Origin: JAVBOF01 sp031550915
GTDB taxonomy: Bacteria; Bacillota; Clostridia; Christensenellales; MGBC116941
NCBI GenBank assembly: GCA_031550915.1
Contig: JAVBOF010000070.1
Coordinates: 1 to 6,907 of the forward strand
Direction of reading: 5' to 3'
Length of the DNA stretch: 6,907 bases
Every line of letters begins with the position of its first letter. The first letter of the stretch is position 1. The notes under the pieces are model-generated. The model was given only the letters and a program-made list of their open reading frames with translations, did no database searches and was not told where the DNA came from. Shown here one piece after another: positions 1 through 5,427 of the stretch. The translations under genes and the position numbers were made by a program.

Positions 1-1508
1 CGGGCATGCGCGTTATCGGCGAAGCGTGCGATGGCATTGAAGCGTATGAAAAGTATATGGAGCTGATGCCCGATATCATTGTGCTGGATATCAGGATGCC
101 GGGTCTTAACGGTCTGGATTGCGCTGCGAAAATACTGCGCCAGAACATGCGCGCGAATATCATATTCCTTACGGCGCATGAGAATTTTGAGTTTTTACAA
201 AGGGCCATAGACATGGGCTCCAAGGGTTACCTTGTTAAGCCACTTATAAAGGCCGAAGTTATATCGAAGCTCGAAGATATCGCCTCCGGAATAAATAAGC
301 AGCAGATCGGCTCCGATACAAGGCTGGAGACAAAGCTGGATATTGCTAAGCCCGTTATTGAAAAGGAATTTTTGATATCGCTCATTTTTAAGAACTCAAA
401 TGAGTTTGAAATATCTAAATATATGGTCTTTCTGGATCTGACCTTGACAAAAGGTGCGTTTATGGCAATTGCCGAGTCTGAAACGCAATACGGTGGTCAA
501 ATGAAAGGCAGGAAGCCGCTGCAGCAGATATTACGTTCTATCGTGGATACGTATAAACCTACGCTGAGCGGATATATTGCCGGCAGCTCCGGGGCGAACA
601 ATGCGCTTCTATATATAGAGCAGCAGGAGTTGCTCTCTGAAGATGCTTTGCTATCGCTGGCAAAGGAGCTGAAGATGCAGTTCGGCAGCCAGTATGACCT
701 CGATATAAACATTGGAGTCGGACCGATCGGTGAAGGCGTAACCGGCGTAAGGCGGTCAGCCGAAATGGCCCTTTTGGCGCTTGAAAGAAGTGCAAAAAAT
801 GAAGGGCTGCTTGTTTTTGATCCGCAGCAAATACCGTTGAATCAAACCCTGCGGTATATGGGGCAGCCGGAAAATGAGGCAAAGCTCTTATCACTGATGC
901 GGGATGGCGAAAGCGAGATGGCCGTATCGCTTTGCAGAAATCTTGCGAATGCTTGTATGGAATGCGGCGATTTGGATGTCATATTGGATTATCTCGCGTG
1001 GCTTTATGCAATAATGAAAAAGAATCTGATCGGTCGCAATGATATAATTGCAGGCCATTCGCGGCTCAATTGGGCGCAGAGCCTGTCTGTCGCGAGATCA
1101 TCAGAGGAGATATACCGCTGGTGTGAAACGTGGCTGTTCCCTTTGTCTGGAGTCAGTGCCAATGTTCCGCGGACTTTCGATAACGCGCATATGAGGAGGA
1201 CTCTCGCATATCTTGACCAGCACTATTTTGAGAACGTATCGCTCGAAGACGCCGCGAGCATAACCGGTGTTACACCGCAGTATCTGAGCAGATTATTCAA
1301 GGATGAGACCGGATCCAATTTTTCTGATTACCTGACCGAAAAACGTATTTTTCATGCGCGCAAGATGCTCGTGGAGACAAATCAGCCTGTGAAAGTAATA
1401 GCTTTGTCATGCGGTTATGAAGATTACAATTATTTCTGCAGGGTTTTTAAAAAGATAACGGGCATGACGCCAAGGGAGTACCGCAATAAGGATGTCATAG
1501 GCTTATGA
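1..1508 (+). CDS. Response regulator, REC plus AraC-type HTH (YesN-like), 5' partial
   Basis: This is a DNA-binding response regulator, presumably phosphorylated by the kinase encoded next. The frame is open to the left edge and the first visible Met (base 6) falls inside the receiver domain. The N-terminal acidic pair of the REC domain is therefore missing, so this is a partial gene and not a true start. Residues below are counted from that Met. The phospho-acceptor is D28 in VLDIRMPG, the switch Thr is T56 in FLTAHENF, and the conserved Lys is K78 in YLVKPL. Residues about 135-275 look like the degenerate GGDEF-like domain of YesN/CdaR proteins, with INIGVG followed by an RRSAEMALLALE helix. 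An AraC domain with two helix-turn-helix units fills 396-493 (QYLSRLFKDETG; CGYEDYNYFCRVFKKITGMT). Its TGA overlaps the kinase ATG (ATGA), which indicates translational coupling. The target genes are not visible. The family call is very secure. Confidence 0.96.
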   Translation, partial: GMRVIGEACDGIEAYEKYMELMPDIIVLDIRMPGLNGLDCAAKILRQNMRANIIFLTAHENFEFLQRAIDMGSKGYLVKPLIKAEVISKLEDIASGINKQQIGSDTRLETKLDIAKPVIEKEFLISLIFKNSNEFEISKYMVFLDLTLTKGAFMAIAESETQYGGQMKGRKPLQQILRSIVDTYKPTLSGYIAGSSGANNALLYIEQQELLSEDALLSLAKELKMQFGSQYDLDINIGVGPIGEGVTGVRRSAEMALLALERSAKNEGLLVFDPQQIPLNQTLRYMGQPENEAKLLSLMRDGESEMAVSLCRNLANACMECGDLDVILDYLAWLYAIMKKNLIGRNDIIAGHSRLNWAQSLSVARSSEEIYRWCETWLFPLSGVSANVPRTFDNAHMRRTLAYLDQHYFENVSLEDAASITGVTPQYLSRLFKDETGSNFSDYLTEKRIFHARKMLVETNQPVKVIALSCGYEDYNYFCRVFKKITGMTPREYRNKDVIGL

Positions 1509-3016
1509 GAGACATAGCTGTCAAGCTGAAAAGGCTGCTGGTACCGCTCTTATCCATTCGCGCGTTGCCGTTCTTTATACCTATCATTGTAATAATGTCG
1601 ATACCGTTTGTTTATGCGGCGCATAGTCTTTCACGGATAAACGCCGATGCTTCGAGGCTTACGAACGTCATGATTGAGATACAATCGCTCGTTACTGACG
1701 CCAATGAGCTAAGTGACCTTTCTTCAAGGTACGCCGCCGCAGGGGATGAAACCTATAAAGGCGTATATTTGAGCCAATATGATGAAACAATGTCCAAGAT
1801 AGATAAACTCGCGTCACTTGCGAGCCCCGTCGTCGCTCCTAGGCTGCAGTATATCAGGAATGTATTTTTTACACTGGATGAAAACACCAAGGCGATATTT
1901 TCTTTTTATGACCAGAGCAACGCCAGCATAGCGCTTGAAAACCGGGTGGCCGATATACAAAGGCTGCAGGAAAACATACACAACGAACTTCGGATACTCT
2001 CGCAATACTGCATCTCGATGTCTCGCGAGAATATCACAACGCTATCCGAAGAGCAAAACAGGGCAATCGTAACCTGTATATTGATACTTGCCTCATCTTT
2101 GTTGATATGCGTGTTGCTGATAGTTTTATATTACAACCTCATATCAAGGCCGATGCAGAAGCTACTTGTTCGTGTGAAAAAAGCTGCGGAAGGCAATTAT
2201 TATTCACCGCTGGTTTCATCCGGGCAGAGTGGATTCGTAGGTGAATTCACAAACTATTTCAACAGGCTCATACTAAATATCAGGGAACACCTAGTGCGCA
2301 CAGAGGAGGACGCTTCGCTCGAAGCCAAGCTGAAACAGCAGCATATAGCCACGTTGGAGATAGAAAACAATCTTCGTAAAGCCGAATTGAAGCTGCTGCA
2401 ATCGCAGATCAACCCGCACTTTCTATTCAACACCCTCAATTCCATTGGCGCGCTGGCAAGCTTAGAACATGCCGAAAAGACTAACGAGCTTATTGTCATG
2501 CTCTCCTCTCTTCTGCGTTATAATCTGAAACGTCAGAGCCATTATGTTACGCTGCGTGAAGAGATGGATATCGTCGGCAACTATCTGTATATTCAAAAAG
2601 TACGGTATGGAGCACGGCTGGATTACGAAATAAATTGTGATGACGAGGAACTGCTGAACTTCCGTATTCCGAGTATGATTCTGCAGCCTATAGTAGAAAA
2701 CTCATTGATATATGGCATAGAGCCTAAGGTAGAAGGCGGAAAGGTTGTGATCGAGGCGCGAAGGGAAGGAGACGGTGTTCTCCTTACGATCGCGGATAAC
2801 GGGCTGGGTATGCCTAAGAATGTTGAAGAAGCCCTTGCGGAGAATCTTGGTTCTGCAAACGACGCCAACGCTATTGGCCTTCAGAATGTAGTAAAGCGTT
2901 TGAAATTTGCGTACAGGATAGAATCTCCCGTAAGTATCGATAACGATCCGGGTAACGGCATGAAGGTCAGCATACTTTTACCGGGCAGGGAACCGGTTGA
3001 AAAAGGCGGTTTTTGA
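1505..3016 (+). CDS. Sensor histidine kinase, LytS/YesM family
   Basis: This 503-residue membrane sensor kinase is the likely partner of the upstream regulator. It has a TM helix at about 20-40, an extracytoplasmic region of about 145 residues predicted mostly helical, and a second TM helix at about 187-210. A HAMP-like segment (about 211-265, starting SRPMQKLL) and a Glu/Lys-rich coiled coil (about 265-300) follow. The His_kinase domain has H305 in QINPHFLFNTLNS as the phospho-acceptor. The ATPase domain has an N box with N399 (QPIVENSLIYGIEP), a G1 box D431-G433-G435 (DNGLGMP), G458 (AIGLQNVVKRL) and the terminal GNGMKVSILLPG. All catalytic motifs look intact and the length is normal for the family. 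The ATG start overlaps the previous stop by 4 bases. The extracellular part has no recognisable ligand domain, which fits sensing through the binding lipoprotein encoded downstream. That role is inference. Confidence 0.96.
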   Translation: MRDIAVKLKRLLVPLLSIRALPFFIPIIVIMSIPFVYAAHSLSRINADASRLTNVMIEIQSLVTDANELSDLSSRYAAAGDETYKGVYLSQYDETMSKIDKLASLASPVVAPRLQYIRNVFFTLDENTKAIFSFYDQSNASIALENRVADIQRLQENIHNELRILSQYCISMSRENITTLSEEQNRAIVTCILILASSLLICVLLIVLYYNLISRPMQKLLVRVKKAAEGNYYSPLVSSGQSGFVGEFTNYFNRLILNIREHLVRTEEDASLEAKLKQQHIATLEIENNLRKAELKLLQSQINPHFLFNTLNSIGALASLEHAEKTNELIVMLSSLLRYNLKRQSHYVTLREEMDIVGNYLYIQKVRYGARLDYEINCDDEELLNFRIPSMILQPIVENSLIYGIEPKVEGGKVVIEARREGDGVLLTIADNGLGMPKNVEEALAENLGSANDANAIGLQNVVKRLKFAYRIESPVSIDNDPGNGMKVSILLPGREPVEKGGF

Positions 3017-3031
3017 CATGGAGGCTGCAAT

Positions 3032-4048
3032 ATGAAAAAAAAGAATGTTGTCTTGATCTTTGTATTTATGCTGCTGATATCTTCCGGCTGCAGCACCGGC
3101 GGCGCGAATGAACCGCAAACAGGAGATGCCCTTGCTCGCTACAGCTTTAATATACTACCGGAGATTAATGCGGAAGGTAAGGATATCTCTATAGCAATCA
3201 TACTTGTTAAAAACGATGCTCTTTTCTGGCGGGATGTATCATATGGAACCGATGCCGTTGTAGAACTTCTGAGGCAAAAAAAATATAATTGCAAAGTAGA
3301 TGTTTTTACCGTTAAGGATTATACCGGCCCTCTTGTAAAAGAAAAGGCTGAGGAATGTATTGAAAAAAAATATGACGCAATATGCATGCCGGGGGCATCG
3401 AATTCACTTGTTGATACCATAAACAAGGCCTCTGAATCAGGTATACTGGTATATCTTTTTAATTCAGATTGCGATACATCCAAGCGCATTGCTTTTTTTG
3501 GTCAGGATCTGGATGCTGCGGGGAGGATAGCAGGAACACGCATAGCAGAAAGCATGCATAATAAAGGAAAAGTTGCCGTCATAACGGGTTACTATAATGT
3601 GGATGCGATGGAACGGCGCCGCAAAGGAGCAGAAAGCGTATTTTCAGCTTCGAAGGATATCTCCTACATTGGAACATATGAAAACCATGATTCTAGAGAC
3701 GAAGCCTATGATATAACAAAGGCTATTTTGGAAGATAACCCGGATCTATCCGGCCTGCTCGTTACTGCAGGAGGTTGTATTGGCGCTGCTGACGCTATAC
3801 TTGAAGCGGGGCTTAATGATCAAATAACATTGGCGGCTTATGATTTTTATAAAGAAAACGTCGAATACACCCGTAAAGGATATATAGATATTCTTTTAGA
3901 TCAAGATGCTTTTGGCCAAGGCTCAGATCCGGTTATTGCGGCATACAACCATGTGCTTGCCGGTAAACCGCAGTTCACCGGAATAGTCTATTCACGCATG
4001 GATATAGCTACTCCTGAAAATATTGTTTACTTCTTCCCTGAAAACTGA
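3032..4048 (+). CDS. Sugar-type substrate-binding lipoprotein (Peripla_BP_4 / RbsB-like)
   Basis: This 338-residue extracellular solute-binding lipoprotein belongs to the periplasmic binding protein type I fold. It starts with a lipoprotein signal (MKKK, a hydrophobic core, then ISSGC) with C20 as the lipidated residue. The first lobe opens with DISIAIILVKNDALFWRDV (51-69), where F65 and W66 match the aromatic pair that stacks on sugars in RbsB-like proteins. Other family marks are the hinge-side FFGQDLDAAGRIAGTRIAE (156-173), GKVAVITGYYNVDAMERR (179-196), LAAYDFYKENVEYTRKGYI (267-285, with D271) and LLDQDAFGQGSDPV (288-301, with Q291). A GGAGG ribosome binding site at 3020-3024 sits 7 bases before the ATG, 15 bases after the kinase stop. 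No permease or ATPase gene follows and a terminator closes the operon. It therefore probably serves as ligand receptor for the kinase rather than for uptake. The ligand is unknown. The gene reads as more AT-rich than its neighbours. Confidence 0.93.
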   Translation: MKKKNVVLIFVFMLLISSGCSTGGANEPQTGDALARYSFNILPEINAEGKDISIAIILVKNDALFWRDVSYGTDAVVELLRQKKYNCKVDVFTVKDYTGPLVKEKAEECIEKKYDAICMPGASNSLVDTINKASESGILVYLFNSDCDTSKRIAFFGQDLDAAGRIAGTRIAESMHNKGKVAVITGYYNVDAMERRRKGAESVFSASKDISYIGTYENHDSRDEAYDITKAILEDNPDLSGLLVTAGGCIGAADAILEAGLNDQITLAAYDFYKENVEYTRKGYIDILLDQDAFGQGSDPVIAAYNHVLAGKPQFTGIVYSRMDIATPENIVYFFPEN

Positions 4049-4072
4049 AACATGCATAAAATAATGCATGTT
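4049..4072 (+). repeat. 9-bp inverted repeat just after the binding-protein stop
   Basis: AACATGCAT (4049-4057) and ATGCATGTT (4064-4072) are perfect inverted copies around the six-base loop AAAATA, starting one base after the stop codon. No T-run follows (next bases ATTGCGG), so it is probably not the terminator. It may act as a 3' mRNA-stabilising hairpin or be a protein-binding dyad. The rest of the gap to the terminator (4073-4120) shows nothing recognisable. Confidence 0.5.
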
Positions 4073-4120
4073 ATTGCGGATAAATGGAATAATGTGTAAT
4101 TAAATCCCGGATTATGGCGC

Positions 4121-4158
4121 AAAAACGGCATTTACTCTTTTGCCGTTTTTTTATTTTT
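4121..4158 (+). terminator. Rho-independent terminator closing the sensor operon
   Basis: A perfect 10-bp stem is formed by AAAAACGGCA (4121-4130) and TGCCGTTTTT (4141-4150), with a 10-base loop. It is followed by TTATTTTT. The CGGC core with flanking A and T runs gives an intrinsic terminator that could also work on the opposite strand. It lies 72 bases past the binding-protein stop and just before the MarR promoter, so it separates the two operons. Confidence 0.88.
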
Positions 4159-4164
4159 ACAATA

Positions 4165-4193
4165 TTGACATAGATAATCAGAATGATTACAAT
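4165..4193 (+). promoter_or_regulatory. Sigma-A promoter of the MarR-efflux operon
   Basis: A perfect -35 hexamer TTGACA (4165-4170) lies 17 bases before TACAAT (4188-4193), a five-of-six match to the -10 consensus. Transcription should start near 4200, giving a leader of about 85 bases before the MarR start codon. The box is immediately downstream of the previous operon's terminator. Dyads overlap the spacer and the probable start site, so repression by the encoded MarR protein is likely. Confidence 0.85.
4175..4189 (+). promoter_or_regulatory. Candidate operator dyad 1, in the promoter spacer
   Basis: TAATCA-GAA-TGATTA is a perfect dyad with 6-bp arms and a 3-base centre. It lies between the -35 and -10 hexamers and overlaps the first two bases of the -10. 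A dimeric repressor bound here would exclude RNA polymerase. Assigning it to the adjacent MarR protein is inference from position and symmetry. Confidence 0.5.
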
Positions 4194-4199
4194 AAGTAA

Positions 4200-4218
4200 T
4201 TGTTACATAATGTAACAA
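4200..4218 (+). promoter_or_regulatory. Candidate MarR operator dyad 2, at the transcription start
   Basis: TTGTTACAT-A-ATGTAACAA is a perfect 19-base palindrome with 9-bp arms around one base. It begins about 7 bases after the -10 hexamer, over the expected transcription start. The length, AT-rich character and position are typical of operators autoregulated by MarR-family dimers. The GTTACAT half-site differs from TAATCA in dyad 1, although ATTAC/GTAAT half-sites (4186-4190, 4196-4200) also occur between the two. Confidence 0.65.
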
Positions 4219-4272
4219 AGTTGATTTAGGAAGTTTTGTGAAAAGAGGACAGCGTTTATATCGCATAAATCT

Positions 4273-4277
4273 GGAGA
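4273..4277 (+). promoter_or_regulatory. Ribosome binding site that fixes the TTG start of marR
   Basis: GGAGA ends 7 bases before TTG at 4285. No ATG in the MarR frame occurs nearby: the ATGs at 4277, 4280 and 4289 are in another frame that stops at 4303. The next in-frame ATG (4330s) would remove the first helix. TTG with this site is therefore the best start. Confidence 0.75.
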
Positions 4278-4284
4278 TGATGAT

Positions 4285-4719
4285 TTGGATGCCGAAATTT
4301 TAGTAAGAGACCTGTTAAAGCTTGGACCATTGATGATGAAACGATTCCACCAGCCATTTAATATGTGCCAAATGCCAAAGCAGCAAATATTTTTTCTACA
4401 ACTGATACAAAATGAGAGTATGCCGATGAGTTATTACAGTGAAAAACTGATGATACCGAAATCTAATATCACTGTTTTGGCAGATAAGCTTATTGAAGGC
4501 GGGTATATCGAAAGAAGGGATGACCCGGCGGATAGGCGCAAGGTAGTGCTGGCTTTAACGCCGAAGGGAAAAGAGCAGGTAAAGGAAAGTGTATGCCTTT
4601 TCCGTGAATCCCTGGCAGGATCCCTCGCGGTTCTTTCGCAGGAGGATATGGAAAAACTGGGAAAATGTATTAAAGAGATACATGAAATATTTAAAAAGAT
4701 TGATGAGGTGCAGCAATGA
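4285..4719 (+). CDS. MarR-family transcriptional regulator
   Basis: This 144-residue winged-helix regulator has the usual family length. It probably acts as a dimeric repressor of its own operon and is released by a small-molecule ligand. The N-terminal helix (1-25) and the C-terminal helices (about 95-142) would form the dimer interface. The DNA-binding part runs from about 33 to 92, with SYYSEKLMIPKSNITVLADK (49-68) as the helix-turn-helix. The wing is GGYIERRDDPADRRKV (72-87), with the family's D-x-R-R pattern at D83-R85, and it leads into LTPKGKE. The gene follows a strong promoter with two dyads. Its TGA overlaps the next ATG by 4 bases, so regulator and efflux genes are co-translated. 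Cysteines at 28, 104 and 128 do not match the OhrR redox-sensing pattern I know, so a redox role is not claimed. The ligand is unknown. Confidence 0.94.
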   Translation: MDAEILVRDLLKLGPLMMKRFHQPFNMCQMPKQQIFFLQLIQNESMPMSYYSEKLMIPKSNITVLADKLIEGGYIERRDDPADRRKVVLALTPKGKEQVKESVCLFRESLAGSLAVLSQEDMEKLGKCIKEIHEIFKKIDEVQQ

Positions 4720-5414
4720 AGAAGAAGATTATTTTGCTGGTAGTGATAGTATTAGTCGTCGCTATTGGCGCGGGGGTGTTTTACTACTTCCACAATAAAT
4801 CAGCAAACTTCTTTACTACGGAAAACGCAAAAATATCCGCGGACAGCGTTACCATAACGCCGCTTTTGACCGGCAGCGTTTTGAGTTGGGATATAAAGGA
4901 AGGCGATGAGGTCCATAAGGGCCAGCTATTGGGCAGGCAGGATACGAGCACGTCGATGACAAGCAGTGCGATAAATCTACAAACTTTGAACAACGCGGGC
5001 GATTCCCTTTTGAGCAAAGCTGACATCAAATCGCCTATAGACGGCAAGGTTGTGCAATCCGACGTCCTGCAAGGGGAAACGATTTCACCGGGCATGCAAT
5101 GCGCCATTATTGCAGATACCTCAAACATTTATATTACAGCTAATATCGAAGAGACGTCGATATTCAAGATCAAGCCCGGGCAGAAAGTGGATATAAAGAT
5201 CGACGCTTATCCGCAAAAGCAGTTCACCGGCTATGTCCAGAGTATCAGTCAGGCTTCGCAAAACGCGTTCTCCGCTTTTGCGAATATAACGACGAGCGGG
5301 ACTTTTTCTAAGACTACGCAGCTGATACCTGTGAAGATAAATATAGTTAATAACGATAATCTGCCTTTATTACTGGGTATGAATGCCGTTGTTACGATAC
5401 ATATCGGTAAATAG
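4716..5414 (+). CDS. Short HlyD/EmrA-like membrane-anchored adaptor protein
   Basis: This 232-residue membrane fusion-type protein has an N-terminal signal anchor (about 5-25, after MKKK) and an extracytoplasmic body. The first half of the lipoyl-like barrel-sandwich is 34-77 (TENAKISADSVTITPLLTG, then IKEGDEVHKGQLLGRQDT). The second half is 102-135 (ADIKSPIDGKVVQSDVLQGE). Between them lie only about 25 residues (78-101), where EmrA or HlyD carry a coiled-coil hairpin of 60 or more. A beta-barrel region follows (140-230; IKPGQKVDIKIDAYP, then LLGMNAVVTIHIGK). This compact form is an established HlyD-family variant in Firmicutes. It cannot span far from the membrane, so it may assist an inner-membrane exporter directly. 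GAGGTG at 4705-4710 is the ribosome binding site, 5 bases before the ATG, which overlaps the MarR stop. The EmrA-type partner is normally an MFS pump; none is seen in the window. Confidence 0.88.
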   Translation: MKKKIILLVVIVLVVAIGAGVFYYFHNKSANFFTTENAKISADSVTITPLLTGSVLSWDIKEGDEVHKGQLLGRQDTSTSMTSSAINLQTLNNAGDSLLSKADIKSPIDGKVVQSDVLQGETISPGMQCAIIADTSNIYITANIEETSIFKIKPGQKVDIKIDAYPQKQFTGYVQSISQASQNAFSAFANITTSGTFSKTTQLIPVKINIVNNDNLPLLLGMNAVVTIHIGK

Positions 5415-5420
5415 GGAGGA
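5414..5420 (+). promoter_or_regulatory. Ribosome binding site that fixes the start of the larger adaptor
   Basis: GGGAGGA overlaps the last base of the preceding TAG stop and lies 7 bases before ATG at 5428. That start gives a clean lipoprotein signal peptide (MNKHLRNI onward). The in-frame ATG at 5383 would add 15 polar residues in front of the signal and lies inside the preceding gene, so it is rejected. Confidence 0.85.
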
Positions 5421-5427
5421 TCAAATT

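Noticed and set aside
687..702. 16-base sequence repeated exactly at 5974-5989
   Set aside because: Both copies encode Ser-Gln-Tyr-Asp-Leu with the same preferred codons inside unrelated genes and flanking bases differ at once. Shared codon use explains it better than a mobile or regulatory repeat.
497..894. Overlapping minus-strand open frames of 71 and 111 codons opposite the response regulator
   Set aside because: They lie entirely within a well-supported gene, have unremarkable Ser/Ala/Cys-rich composition, and show no recognisable domain or clear ribosome binding site. They are antisense shadows. The same holds for the other minus-strand frames across the window.
4049..4072. First hairpin after the binding-protein gene as the operon terminator
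   Set aside because: The stem is AT-rich and is followed by ATTGCGG rather than a T-run. The hairpin at 4121-4150 with its T-tract is the convincing terminator.
4589..4798. 69-codon + strand frame across the MarR/HlyD junction
   Set aside because: It overlaps two strongly supported genes in another frame and has no domain. It is a shadow.
5383..5427. Upstream in-frame ATG as the start of the larger adaptor
   Set aside because: It would place 15 polar residues before the lipoprotein signal and lies inside the previous gene. The GGGAGGA site at 5414-5420 clearly serves the ATG at 5428.
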